The notes under the pieces are model-generated. The model worked only from the letters and a program-made list of their open reading frames with translations. It was not told where the DNA came from and did no database searches. Source: Solirubrobacter soli DSM 22325 (GTDB lineage: Bacteria > Actinomycetota > Thermoleophilia > Solirubrobacterales > Solirubrobacteraceae). Taken from it: a stretch of DNA of 64,000 nt. The translations under genes were made by a program, and so were the position numbers. Shown here piece after piece: positions 34,480-43,274 of this stretch; positions within the stretch are counted from its first letter, which is position 1, and each line of letters starts with the position of its first letter. Location of the stretch: contig NZ_AUIK01000010.1 in NCBI RefSeq assembly GCF_000423665.1, positions 248,001-312,000 of the forward strand, given 5' to 3'.

Positions 34480-34860
34480 CACGCCCGGCCGCGCCGCCAC
34501 GCCAACGCCGCCCACGCCCCGGCCCCGCCGCCACGCCGACGCCGCCCACGCCCCGGCCCCTCCGCCACGCCAACGCCGGCGCACACCGGCCGCGCCGCCA
34601 CGCCAACGCCGCCCACGCCCCGGCCCCGCCGCCTAGACCAGCGCCGGCGCACACCGGCCGCGCCGCCACGCCAGCGCCGCCCACGCCCCGGCCGCGCCGC
34701 CACGCCAGCGCCGCCCACGCCCCGGCCGCGCCGCCACGCCAGCGCCGCCCACGCCCCGGCCCCGCCGCCTAGACCAGCGCCGGCGCACACCGGCCGCGCC
34801 GCCACGCCAACGCCGGCGCACACCGGCCCCGCCGCACACGCCAGCGCCGCACCCAACTCT
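34480..34860. repeat. GC-rich 34-bp minisatellite with interspersed variant units
   Basis: Units containing CACGCCAGCGCCGCC and CACGCCCCGGCC recur with a 34-bp period (clearest around 34660-34760). Variant units carry GGCGCACACCGGCC, and two contain CCTAGACCAGCGCC. As 34 is not a multiple of 3, the long minus-strand frames through it change phase with each unit and are not credible genes. The rest of 34242-34992 holds only the promoter/terminator pair and low-complexity sequence. Confidence 0.85.
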
Positions 34861-34992
34861 GCCGCGCCGGCCCTCGGCGCCGTCGCCGCGCCCAACCCGC
34901 CCCACGGGACCACCGCGTCGTGCGTCGCGCGCCCGCCCGCGGTTTGCCGCGCCGCCGCCCGGCCCACCCCGGTGGCGGCGCGGCCCGGCGCC

Positions 34993-35838
34993 CTAGGCGG
35001 GCGGCACGAACTGGCTGAGCGTGAGGATCGCGCCGTCCGGGTCGCGGATCACGGTCGAGCGCGAGTACGGGACGTCGAAGGGCTCGACGAGGACGGTGCC
35101 GCCGAGCTCGCTCGTGCGGGTGGCGGCGACGTCGGCGTCCGCGACCGAGATCGTGACCGCCCAGCGGGCGGGGCTTTCGGGCTTGTGCGGAGTCTGCATC
35201 CAGCCGATCGCGTCGGAGAATCCCTCCGGCGCGCCGCCCTCCTTGTGGCGGGCGAGCGTGCCGGGGTTGAGCGCCTCGAGGTGCTCGCCGTAGCCCGGGA
35301 CGCGGATCATGACCGCCGCGCCCGCGCCGAAATCGATGTCCGTGTACTCCCAGCCGAACACCGCCGCGTAGAACGCCTTCGCGGCCTCGAAATCGCGGGT
35401 CTGGAGGTCGCTCCAGTTCCATGCTCCCGGCGCGTTGACCAGGTCCGCCCCGTGTGCCTCGCGCGGCTCCCACACACGGAAGACCGCGCCCTCGGGGTCG
35501 GCGAAGACCGCCATCCGCCCCGCCCCGCCGAAGTCCAATGGCCCGACGAGCGTCGTCCCGCCCGCCGCTTCCACCTTCGCGACCGTCGCGTCCGCGCTCT
35601 CGACGGACACGTACGTGTTCCACGCGGCCGGGCCGCCGTTGCCCGCCTCGCCGATCCCTGCCACGTCCAAGCCGTCGAGGTGCGCGAGCGCGAACCGCGG
35701 CGCGCCCTCCGGCGACACGTCCTTGTACGACCAGCCGAGCAGCCCGCCATAGAAGGACATGGCGGCGTCCACGTCGGTGCGCTCGGTGTCGATGAAGCAG
35801 CTGACGCCGGGGGGATAGGTCTCACGAGGCTTGAGCAT
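34993..35838 (-). CDS. Two-domain VOC (glyoxalase-fold) protein
   Basis: 281 aa made of two VOC domains (about 10-130 and 140-280). Each opens with a strand-helix unit for a paired beta-alpha-beta fold (AMSFYGGLLGWSYKD and AKAFYAAVFGWEYTD) and ends with FADPEGAVFRVW or IRDPDGAILTLSQF. Relatives include CFP32-like proteins of mycobacteria and hydroxylase-type VOC proteins; function unknown. ATG 35838 gives the family-typical MLKPRETY start. It sits next to the minisatellite and behind dinB on the same strand. Confidence 0.85.
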   Translation of the reverse strand: MLKPRETYPPGVSCFIDTERTDVDAAMSFYGGLLGWSYKDVSPEGAPRFALAHLDGLDVAGIGEAGNGGPAAWNTYVSVESADATVAKVEAAGGTTLVGPLDFGGAGRMAVFADPEGAVFRVWEPREAHGADLVNAPGAWNWSDLQTRDFEAAKAFYAAVFGWEYTDIDFGAGAAVMIRVPGYGEHLEALNPGTLARHKEGGAPEGFSDAIGWMQTPHKPESPARWAVTISVADADVAATRTSELGGTVLVEPFDVPYSRSTVIRDPDGAILTLSQFVPPA

Positions 35839-35883
35839 GGAGGGCAAGCTACGGGCTATTGCGGTCAAAATCGGTCCTCAATT

Positions 35884-37083
35884 TCAATCGATCGGGAGAA
35901 GTGGCATCTCGATCCCGGAATCGCGGCCCAAGAGCACGCCCCGCGTGAGCAGCGCACCCCCGAACTTCGATCGCACCTCATCGACCGCCTCGTCGAGCGC
36001 GAGCGTCCGCACGCGGTCGACCGGGAACGCCAATTGGACGGCGTCGATGTCCTCCAGGTTCGTGAACGACAGCCCCACGAGCGTGCACCCACGCACCGAG
36101 ATCAACGCCATCGCGCCCTCCATCAACTCGCGCGCAGCGCCTAACAGCACCCGCGACTCCGCCGACGCCTCCGCAAGCGTCAACGATCGCGTCGCGCGCG
36201 TGAAGTCGTCGAAGCGGAGTCGCAGGATCACCGTCCGCGCGACCCGCCGCGCCGCCCGCAGACGCCGCGTGATCCGGTCGATCAACGCCACCAACGTCTC
36301 GTCCAGCTGTTCCGGCGACTTCGGCACGCCCCGCCGGCCGATCGCCCGCTGCCCGCCGATCGATCGCCGCCGCACACCCACGGTCACCCGCCGCGGATCA
36401 CGCCCGTTCGACAGCGCATGCAACTGCCGCCCGGACGCCTTGCCGAGCATCCCGACGAGCGCGAGCTCGGACAGCGCCGCGACCTCCCCCACGGTGGTGA
36501 TCCCGCGCGCGTGCAGCTTGTCCGCCGTCTTGACCCCCACCCCCCACAACTTCTCGACCGGCAGCGGGTGCAGGAACTCGAGCTCCCGCGACGGCTCGAC
36601 CAGCAGCAGTCCGTCAGGCTTCGCCACCCCCGACGCGACCTTCGCCAGGAACTTCGTCCGCGCCACGCCGACCGTGATCGGCAGCCCCACCTCCTCGCGC
36701 ACCCGCTCCCGCAGGCGCGCGGCGATCTCGACCGGCTCCCCCGCGATCCGCCGCATCCCCCGCACGTCGATGAACGCCTCGTCGATCGACAGCCCTTCGA
36801 CGACCGGCGCCATGTCGTCGAAGATCTTGAAGACCTCCTTGGAGGCGGCGCTGTAGGCCTCGAAGCGAGGCGAGACGACCACCGCGTGTGGGCACAACTC
36901 GAGCGCCATCCGCCCGGGCATGGGCGTTCGCACCCCGAACGCCTTCGCCTCGTACGAGGCGGCCACCACGACCCCCGCGCCGACGATCACCGGACGCCCT
37001 GCCAGCCGCGGATCGTCGCGTTGCTCGACCGACGCGAAGAACGAGTCGAGGTCGGCGTGGAGGATGTTGGCTTCTGACGACAC
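35884..37083 (-). CDS. dinB: DNA polymerase IV (DinB)
   Basis: Y-family translesion polymerase of 399 aa. Catalytic acids lie in ILHADLDSFFASVEQ and GLSIDEAFIDV; the thumb has helix-hairpin-helix-like KLWGVGVKTADKLHARGI, and the little-finger domain has VARTVILRLRFDDF. The start is GTG 37083 (or 37089), overlapping nothing but lying close to the divergent gene. The C-terminus lacks an obvious beta-clamp peptide at the very end. No SOS box was seen in the short divergent gap. Confidence 0.93.
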   Translation of the reverse strand: MSSEANILHADLDSFFASVEQRDDPRLAGRPVIVGAGVVVAASYEAKAFGVRTPMPGRMALELCPHAVVVSPRFEAYSAASKEVFKIFDDMAPVVEGLSIDEAFIDVRGMRRIAGEPVEIAARLRERVREEVGLPITVGVARTKFLAKVASGVAKPDGLLLVEPSRELEFLHPLPVEKLWGVGVKTADKLHARGITTVGEVAALSELALVGMLGKASGRQLHALSNGRDPRRVTVGVRRRSIGGQRAIGRRGVPKSPEQLDETLVALIDRITRRLRAARRVARTVILRLRFDDFTRATRSLTLAEASAESRVLLGAARELMEGAMALISVRGCTLVGLSFTNLEDIDAVQLAFPVDRVRTLALDEAVDEVRSKFGGALLTRGVLLGRDSGIEMPLLPID

Positions 37084-37125
37084 GAACACATGTTCCCATC
37101 CGGCCCGGATGGAACACTCCCCGAG

Positions 37126-37656
37126 ATGCCCCTCGAAACCCACGGTCGCTGGCCCCTCGTAGGCGCTGCCGCGCTCCTTCCGGTCGCGCTGAAAGCCATC
37201 GATGAGCCGCGCCTACGGCCGCTCGCCGCGCTGCTCGCCCACCAGACCGAGGAGTGGGTCTGGCCCGGCGGCTTCCTGCCGTGGATCAACCGCGAGGTGA
37301 TCGGCTCCGACGAGGACGAGTTCCCGCTCGACAGGCGCGTCGGGTTCTTCGTGAACGTCATCTTCGGCTGGGGCACGAGCCTGGCGGCGGGCGCGGGGAG
37401 CGACGTCGCCGCGGGCTTCCTCTACACCACCCACCTCGGCAACGCCGCGCTCCACGTCGGCTGGGCGGCCGAGCACCGCCGGTATGACCCCGGCACGCTC
37501 ACCGCGATCGCCACGCTCGCGCCGACGGCGCTCGCCGGGCTGCGTGCCCACGCGACCCAGGGCGACAAACGCGCGCTCGCGGCCGGCGTCGCCATCGGGC
37601 TGCTCGGGAGCGTGACCCTGATGCCCGCGCTCAAGCGCCGGGGAGCGCGCCGGTGA
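37126..37656 (+). CDS. HXXEE-domain membrane protein
   Basis: 176 aa. The name-giving motif is visible in LAALLAHQTEEWVWPGGF (H-x-x-E-E), followed by a cluster of hydrophobic helices (VGFFVNVIFGWGTSLAAG, LTAIATLAPTALAG, VAIGLLGSVTLMP). The family is of unknown biochemical function, probably a small integral membrane enzyme. ATG 37126 is preferred; an upstream in-frame ATG (37090) would add 12 residues and reach the dinB start. It is divergent from dinB. Confidence 0.72.
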   Translation: MPLETHGRWPLVGAAALLPVALKAIDEPRLRPLAALLAHQTEEWVWPGGFLPWINREVIGSDEDEFPLDRRVGFFVNVIFGWGTSLAAGAGSDVAAGFLYTTHLGNAALHVGWAAEHRRYDPGTLTAIATLAPTALAGLRAHATQGDKRALAAGVAIGLLGSVTLMPALKRRGARR

Positions 37657-37704
37657 TGTCCACGCGCAACACTTCAGCTACAGCGACGGGGAGGAGACCC
37701 GGCC

Positions 37705-38871
37705 ATGCATACGATCACGACCACTGGGATCGACCAGGTGCTGCACGACGCGGTCGAGAACGGCGTTGTGCCGAACGTCGTCGCGATGGCGGCGGATCAC
37801 CACGGTCCGATCTACGAGGGTGCGGCCGGGCCGCGGGTCGCCGGTGGGTCGGACACGGTGACCGCCGACACGACCTTCCGCATCGCATCGATGACCAAGA
37901 TGGTCGCGACGACCGCCGCGCTGCAATTGGTCGAGGAGGGCAAGCTCGACCTCAACGATCCCGTCGAGAAGTACCGGCCGGAGTTCGCGAAGCTGCAGGT
38001 GCTCGAGGGCTTCGACGGCGACACGCCGCGTCTGCGCGAGCCCAGGACCAAGGCCACCGTCCGCCACCTCGCCAGCCACACGTCGGGCGTCTCCTACTGG
38101 TTCTGGAACGCGGACATCGTGCGCTGGGAGGAGGCCACCGGCACGCCGAACGTGCTGTCGGGCGACGAGGTGATCTTCACCGCCCCGCTGGTCGCCGACC
38201 CGGGGACGACGTACGAGTACGGGATCAACACGGACTGGCTGGGCCGCGTCGTGGAGGCGGCGAGCGACACCCCGTTGGACGTCTACATCACCGACCACAT
38301 CCTCAAGCCGCTCGGGATGGAGCACACGGCGTTCGCGATCGGCGACGAGCAGCGCGCGGACCTGGTGCCGATCCACCTCCGCGGCGAGGACGGCCGGTGG
38401 GCGGCGACCGAGATCGACTGGGCGCTGAACCCGGACTACTGGGCGGGCGGCCACGGGCTCTACTCGACCCCGCGCGACTACCTGCGCTTCCAGCAGATGC
38501 TGCTCAACAGCGGCACGCTGGACGGTGTGCAGATCCTCGAGCACGGGACGGTGGACGCCGCGTTCTCGAACCAGATCGGCAGCCTGTACTTCCCGGAGGT
38601 GATCAAGACCGCCGACCCGGGCTCGAGCGCGGACTTCTTGGCTGGCCCCGGCTACAAGTTCGGCCTCGGCCTGCTGCTCAACGACCACGACGTCCCGGGG
38701 ATGCGGCGGGTCGGCAGCGGAGCGTGGGCGGGCCTGTTCAACACCCACTTCTGGGTCGACCGGAAGACGGGCGTAACGGGAGCGATCTACTCGCAGACGC
38801 TCCCGTTCGTCGAACCGCCCGTCTTCCAGATGTACGCGGACTTCGAGAAGGCGCTCTACGCCAGCCTCTAA
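37705..38871 (+). CDS. Serine hydrolase of the beta-lactamase/esterase family
   Basis: 388 aa, class C beta-lactamase-like fold. The nucleophile motif is S62-M-T-K65; the general-base Tyr is Y172 in YEYGINTDWLG; GSGAWAG stands for the third (HxG-like) motif. No signal peptide, so more likely a cytoplasmic esterase (EstB-like) than a true beta-lactamase. A good GGGGAGGAG ribosome site precedes ATG 37705. The stop overlaps that of the converging transporter gene. Confidence 0.9.
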   Translation: MHTITTTGIDQVLHDAVENGVVPNVVAMAADHHGPIYEGAAGPRVAGGSDTVTADTTFRIASMTKMVATTAALQLVEEGKLDLNDPVEKYRPEFAKLQVLEGFDGDTPRLREPRTKATVRHLASHTSGVSYWFWNADIVRWEEATGTPNVLSGDEVIFTAPLVADPGTTYEYGINTDWLGRVVEAASDTPLDVYITDHILKPLGMEHTAFAIGDEQRADLVPIHLRGEDGRWAATEIDWALNPDYWAGGHGLYSTPRDYLRFQQMLLNSGTLDGVQILEHGTVDAAFSNQIGSLYFPEVIKTADPGSSADFLAGPGYKFGLGLLLNDHDVPGMRRVGSGAWAGLFNTHFWVDRKTGVTGAIYSQTLPFVEPPVFQMYADFEKALYASL

Positions 38872-40391
38872 GCGTGCATGAGCACGGGCGTCGCCTCGTC
38901 GGCGCCCGGCTCGTCGTCCTCGATCGGCTCGGGCTTCATACGCGGCAGCAGGAGCGCCACGAACACGGCGGGCACGATCAGCGCGACCGCCCACCAGTAG
39001 GTGTGCGTGAACGCCTCGGTCATCAGGTTGCGCACTGCCAGCGGCAGGTCCTGGCCGGTGCCGCCGAGGCCGTTGCCGCCGCCCGAGTTCGGGAAGCGGT
39101 CGCTCAGCGCCATGGTGAGGATCACGGACATCACCGCGGTGCCGATCGAGGCGCCGACCTGCTGGATGATGTTCAGCGTGGTCGAGGCGCGCGCGACCTG
39201 GGCGCGGCGCAGCGTCTGCATGGCGCCCGACATCAGCGGCATCATCGAGAAGCCCATGCCGATGCCCATGACGAACAGGACCGCGCTCAGCGTCCAGTAG
39301 GAGGTGTCACCGGTCAGCTGCGTGAGGCCGACCGTCGACGCGAGCAGCACGATCAGGCCCGGGATGACGATCTTGCCGACGCCGGTCTTGTCGGTGAGCT
39401 GGCCGGCGATCGGCATCGCGATCATCGCGCCGATGCCCTGCGGGGCGAGCAGAAGGCCGGAGTTGAACGCGGACTCGCCGCGGACGGCCTGCAGGTAGAG
39501 CGGCAGGAGGAGCATCGCGCCGAAGACGCTGATGATCATCAGGATCAGCGTGCCCGCCGAGACCGCGAACGTGCGGTTGCCGAACAGGCGCAGGTCGATC
39601 AGCGCGTGCTCGGTGCGCAGGCCGTGCAGGACGAACCCCACGATCAGGAGGAACCCGACGACCGCCGGGATCAGCACCTTGGCCTCGCCGAAGCCACCCG
39701 ACGACGCGGACTGGGCCAGGCCGTAGATCATCAGCGCCAGGCCCGGGGAGAGCAGCAGCAGGCCGAGGGTGTCGAAGCGTTCGGCGGGCTGCGGCGAGTC
39801 CTTCGGCAGGATGCGCAGCGAGGCGAAGAGCGCGGCCGCGCCGATCGGGATGTTGATGAAGAAGATCCAGCGCCAGGAGAAGTCGTCGACCAGCCAGCCG
39901 CCGAGGATCGGGCCCAGGATCGGGCCGAGCATCATCGGCACGCCGATGATCGCCATGACGCGGCCGACGCGCTGCGGCCCCGCCGCGCGGGTCAGGATCG
40001 TCATGCCGGCGGGCATGAGCATGCCGCCGCCGAGGCCCTGGAGGATGCGGAAGAAGATCAGCGATTCAGCCGACCACGCGGCGCCGGACAGCGCCGAGCC
40101 GGCGAGGAACAGGCCGATCGAGAGCATGTAGAGGCGCTTGGTGCCGAAACGATCGGCCGCCCAGCCCGTGATCGGGATGACGGTCGCGAGCGCCAGCGTG
40201 TAGCCGGTGACGATCCACTGGATCGTCGAGAGCTGGGTGTCGAAGTCACGCGCGAGGGTGTTGATCGCGACGTTGACGACGGTCGTGTCGAGGATCGACA
40301 TGATCGCGCCGAGCACGACCACGCTCGAGATCGCGAGCAGTTTGCGGTCCAGGCCCTCACTGGCGGCGGAGGACCCGTTGGGAGACGACAT
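38868..40391 (-). CDS. EmrB/QacA-type MFS drug exporter
   Basis: 507 aa with about 14 membrane helices. LDTTVVNVAINTLARDF is the conserved motif D1 of helix 1 in DHA2 proteins, GWAADRFGTKRLYM is motif A, and GPILGPILGGWLVDDFSWRW is motif C. It lies 6 bp behind the TetR gene on the same strand and so is most likely the target of that repressor. Substrate drugs unknown. Confidence 0.92.
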   Translation of the reverse strand: MSSPNGSSAASEGLDRKLLAISSVVVLGAIMSILDTTVVNVAINTLARDFDTQLSTIQWIVTGYTLALATVIPITGWAADRFGTKRLYMLSIGLFLAGSALSGAAWSAESLIFFRILQGLGGGMLMPAGMTILTRAAGPQRVGRVMAIIGVPMMLGPILGPILGGWLVDDFSWRWIFFINIPIGAAALFASLRILPKDSPQPAERFDTLGLLLLSPGLALMIYGLAQSASSGGFGEAKVLIPAVVGFLLIVGFVLHGLRTEHALIDLRLFGNRTFAVSAGTLILMIISVFGAMLLLPLYLQAVRGESAFNSGLLLAPQGIGAMIAMPIAGQLTDKTGVGKIVIPGLIVLLASTVGLTQLTGDTSYWTLSAVLFVMGIGMGFSMMPLMSGAMQTLRRAQVARASTTLNIIQQVGASIGTAVMSVILTMALSDRFPNSGGGNGLGGTGQDLPLAVRNLMTEAFTHTYWWAVALIVPAVFVALLLPRMKPEPIEDDEPGADEATPVLMHA

Positions 40392-40397
40392 GGGCTT

Positions 40398-41009
40398 CTA
40401 GTTGTCCTTGGGGAGGAGTGGGAGTACAGGCAGGAGCACGTGGTCCACGAGCTCGAAAAGGAACGCTTGGTCGACCGGCTCGCCGGTGATGACGGCGCGG
40501 GAGAAGATGAGCGAGCCGGCCAGGTCGTGGAACAGCGGCGTGATGCGCGCGTCCGCGGAGAGCTCGCCACGCGCCACGGCGCGCGACAACAGCTTGTCGA
40601 CGCGGTTGCGCTCATACACGACGACCTCCTCACGCAGGAGCGTGCTGAGCTCTTCGCTGTCGCGCAGCTGGCTGATCAGCCCGCCTGCGAGGTGCGCGTC
40701 CTCGTGCATGTGCTCGACCATGGTCTGCAGCAGCGCGAGCAGGTCGCCCCGCAGGCTGCCCTGGTCCGGGATCGCGTCCGCGTCCGCGTGCTTGGTGCGG
40801 ATCGCGTCGAGGACGATCTCCTTCTTGCCGTGAGGCCAGCGCCGGTAGATCGTCGGCTTGCTGACGCCCGCCCGACCCGCGATCGCCTCGACGGTCATCC
40901 GGTCATAGCCGACCTCGGCGATGAGCTCGACCGCGGCCCGCAGGATCGCCTCACGGCGCTTCGGGTCGCGCGGACGCCCACGCAGGTTCGGCTGGGTCGG
41001 CACACTCAT
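40398..41009 (-). CDS. TetR-family repressor of the adjacent exporter
   Basis: 203 aa. The N-terminal helix-turn-helix (about 17-65) has RREAILRAAVELIAEVGYD, MTVEAIAGRAGVSKPTIYRR and WPHGKKEIV; the C-terminal ligand domain contains HMHEDAHLAGGLISQL. ATG 41009 is followed by a basic GRPRDPKRR arm that reads the minor groove in relatives. It starts an operon with the exporter. A palindromic operator begins 2 bp before its start codon, so autoregulation is likely. Confidence 0.93.
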   Translation of the reverse strand: MSVPTQPNLRGRPRDPKRREAILRAAVELIAEVGYDRMTVEAIAGRAGVSKPTIYRRWPHGKKEIVLDAIRTKHADADAIPDQGSLRGDLLALLQTMVEHMHEDAHLAGGLISQLRDSEELSTLLREEVVVYERNRVDKLLSRAVARGELSADARITPLFHDLAGSLIFSRAVITGEPVDQAFLFELVDHVLLPVLPLLPKDN

Positions 41010-41010
41010 A

Positions 41011-41031
41011 TTTACGACACGGTATCGTAAA
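41011..41031. promoter_or_regulatory. TetR operator at the repressor-exporter promoter
   Basis: TTTACGA (41011-41017) and TCGTAAA (41025-41031) are exact inverted repeats around a nearly symmetric 7-nt centre (CACGGTA). The site is strikingly AT-rich for this genome and covers a possible minus-strand -10 (TACGAT). Length and position fit a TetR dimer site. Confidence 0.75.
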
Positions 41032-41182
41032 CCTTGAGGCTCGCAATGTCCGCGCAGGACACCTGTCCACGCCATCCGGGCCAATCGGTCCGGTGCGTGA
41101 CGGGTGGGGTCAAAAGATTGCGCGTGGCGCAACTCATTGACCGCACCCGTCACGCGCCCCGCGTCGATCGGGCCCCCGAGAA

Positions 41183-41340
41183 GCGCGGCGCGGCTCGGCG
41201 GCGCGGGCGGGCGGCGCGGGCGGGCGGCGCGGGCGGCGCGGCGCGGGCGGGCGGCGCGGGCGGGCGGACGGCGCGGGCGGGCGGGCGGCTCGGGCGGCTC
41301 GGCGACGCGGGCGGGCGGCGCGGGCGGGCGGCCGGCGAGG
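41183..41340. repeat. Low-complexity GCGCGGGCGGGCG repeat tract
   Basis: Irregular repeats of GCGGGCGGGCGGC units of 12-15 bp fill most of the gap between the TetR gene and fgd. Apart from the TetR promoter at its left end, I see no gene in 41032-41398. Long frames exist on both strands only because the units lack stop codons. Confidence 0.8.
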
Positions 41341-41398
41341 CCTGGCGCCGCGGGCACGCGCGGCGCGGCCGGAGGCCGCGCGGGAATAAGGTGCTGGT

Positions 41399-42391
41399 GT
41401 GACCCTCACCCTCGGCTACAAGGCGTCCAACGAGCAGTTCGGTCCTCGTGAGCTGCTCGAGCTCGTACAGCACGCGGAGGACCGCGGCTTCGAGGTCTCA
41501 GGCGTCTCTGACCACCTGCAGCCGTGGCGCCACAATGGCGGCCACGCTCCCGGCGTCCTGCCCTGGCTCGGCGCCGCGGCGGCGACGACGACGAAGATCG
41601 CCCTCGGCACGAGCGTGCTGACGCCCACGATGCGCTACCACCCGGCGATCGTCGCGCAGGCGTTCGCGACGCTCGGGTGTCTGGCGCCCAACCGGATCTT
41701 CCTCGGCGTCGGCACCGGCGAGGCGATGAACGAGACGCCGATCACCGGCGGCGAGTTCCCCGGTCGCAAGGAGCGGCGCCTGAAGATGGCCGAGGCGATC
41801 CAGGTGATCAAGAAGCTGTGGTCGGAGGAGCGCGTCGACCACGAGGGCGAGTACTACAAGCTCCGGCGCGCCACGATCTACGACCGGCCGGACCAACCGG
41901 TCCCGATCTACGTGGCGGCGTCCGGCCCGCTGGCGGCCAAGCTCGCCGGGCGGGTCGGCGACGGCTTCATCTGCACGTCCGGCAAGAACCCGCAGCTCTA
42001 CGTCGACCTGCTGGCCAACGTCAGGGAGGGCGCCGAGAAGGCGGGCCGCGACTACGACGCCATCAAGCGCATGATCGAGATCAAGGTCTCCTACGACCGC
42101 GACCTCGACACCGCGATGCAGGCCACCCACTGGTGGGCCGCGCTGGCCCTCACGCCCGAGGAGAAGGAAGGCGTCGAGGACCCGGTGGAGATGGAGCGCC
42201 TCGCCGACGCCGCCGTCGACCGCGCGCACACCCGCTTCATCGTCTCCGACGACCCACAACAAGTCGCCGACAAGATCCAGCCCTACATCGACCTCGGGTT
42301 CACCGAGCTGGTCTTCCACTTCCCCGGCAACGACCAGAAGCGCTACATCGACGAGTTCGCCCGAGACGTCTTCCCCCTCCTGCGCAAATGA
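41399..42391 (+). CDS. fgd: F420-dependent glucose-6-phosphate dehydrogenase
   Basis: Oxidises glucose-6-phosphate to 6-phosphogluconolactone and reduces coenzyme F420, feeding F420-dependent reductases. 330 aa. Family hallmarks: LGYKASNEQF at the start, SDHLQPWRHNGGHAP with the conserved Trp and His, ALGTSVLTPTMRYHPAIVAQ, VGTGEAMNE and GDGFICTSGK. GTG 41399 has AAGG 6 nt upstream. It overlaps the downstream lactonase by ATGA, which fits sequential steps of one pathway. Confidence 0.92.
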   Translation: MTLTLGYKASNEQFGPRELLELVQHAEDRGFEVSGVSDHLQPWRHNGGHAPGVLPWLGAAAATTTKIALGTSVLTPTMRYHPAIVAQAFATLGCLAPNRIFLGVGTGEAMNETPITGGEFPGRKERRLKMAEAIQVIKKLWSEERVDHEGEYYKLRRATIYDRPDQPVPIYVAASGPLAAKLAGRVGDGFICTSGKNPQLYVDLLANVREGAEKAGRDYDAIKRMIEIKVSYDRDLDTAMQATHWWAALALTPEEKEGVEDPVEMERLADAAVDRAHTRFIVSDDPQQVADKIQPYIDLGFTELVFHFPGNDQKRYIDEFARDVFPLLRK

Positions 42392-43272
42392 GCTTCGAGA
42401 TCCTCGATCCCAGGTTCGAGCCGCTGGTCAAGACGACCGCGAAGCTCGACCACCTGTACGACGGCTGCCGCTGGGCGGAGGGTCCCGCCTACTTCCCCGC
42501 CCACCGCGCGCTGGTCTGGTCGGACATCCCGAACGACCGCATGCTGCGCTACGACGAGGCCACCGGCAACGTCGGAACCTTCCGCACCCCCGCGGGCAAT
42601 ACGAACGGCCACACCGTCGACCCGCAAGGCCGCCTGGTCAGCTGCGAGCACGGGAACCGCCGCGTCACCCGCACCGAGCACGACGGCACGATCACCGTGC
42701 TCGCCGACGAGCACGAGGGCCACAAGCTCAACTCGCCGAACGACGTCGTCGTCAGAAGCGACGGGACGATCTACTTCACCGATCCCGACTACGGCATCAG
42801 CGGCTGGTACGAGGGCTACAAGGCACCGCAGGAGTACGGCGGCTGCAACGTCTTCAAGATCGACCCGATCACGGGCGCGCTGGACGTGGTCGCCGACGAC
42901 ATGGACCACCCGAACGGGCTCGCGTTCAGCCTCGACGAGCGGCTCCTCTATGTCAGCGACACCGGGACGAAGGACATGAGCGTCTTCGACGTCGCCGACG
43001 ACGGCGCGCTCACCAACCGCCGCCATTTCGCCACCTGCACCAACGGGGGCTTCGACGGCTTCCGCCTGGACGAGGACGGCCGGATCTGGACGAGCGCCGG
43101 CGACGGCGTGCACGTCTATGACCCGGACGGCACGCTGATCGGCAAGGTGCTGGTCCCGGAGATCGTCGCCAACGTCGCCTGGGGCTGGCCGAAGCGCAAC
43201 CGGCTGTACATCTGCGCGACGACTTCGCTGTACGCGATCTTGCTCCCCGTGGCCGGAGCGAAGACGATGTAG
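42388..43272 (+). CDS. SMP-30/gluconolactonase-family lactonase
   Basis: Six-bladed propeller hydrolase of 294 aa, metal-dependent. Motifs: E in RWAEGPAYF, N in KLNSPNDVVV, D in LLYVSDTG, matching the metal ligands Glu-Asn-Asp of the family. Because it overlaps fgd, its natural substrate may be the phosphogluconolactone made by Fgd, although SMP-30 enzymes usually act on unphosphorylated sugar lactones. The next gene starts only 3 bp behind its stop. Confidence 0.87.
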   Translation: MSFEILDPRFEPLVKTTAKLDHLYDGCRWAEGPAYFPAHRALVWSDIPNDRMLRYDEATGNVGTFRTPAGNTNGHTVDPQGRLVSCEHGNRRVTRTEHDGTITVLADEHEGHKLNSPNDVVVRSDGTIYFTDPDYGISGWYEGYKAPQEYGGCNVFKIDPITGALDVVADDMDHPNGLAFSLDERLLYVSDTGTKDMSVFDVADDGALTNRRHFATCTNGGFDGFRLDEDGRIWTSAGDGVHVYDPDGTLIGKVLVPEIVANVAWGWPKRNRLYICATTSLYAILLPVAGAKTM

Positions 43273-43274
43273 CG

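Noticed and set aside
34395..34967. Long minus-strand frames through the 34-bp repeats (e.g. 190 aa)
   Set aside because: The period is not a multiple of three, so the peptide changes frame with each unit; Arg/Gly/Ala only.
37653..41030. A 1125-aa plus-strand open frame across the serine hydrolase, exporter and TetR genes
   Set aside because: Arg/Asp/Gln-rich composition with no domain; it is the antisense or shifted shadow of three clear genes in high-GC DNA.
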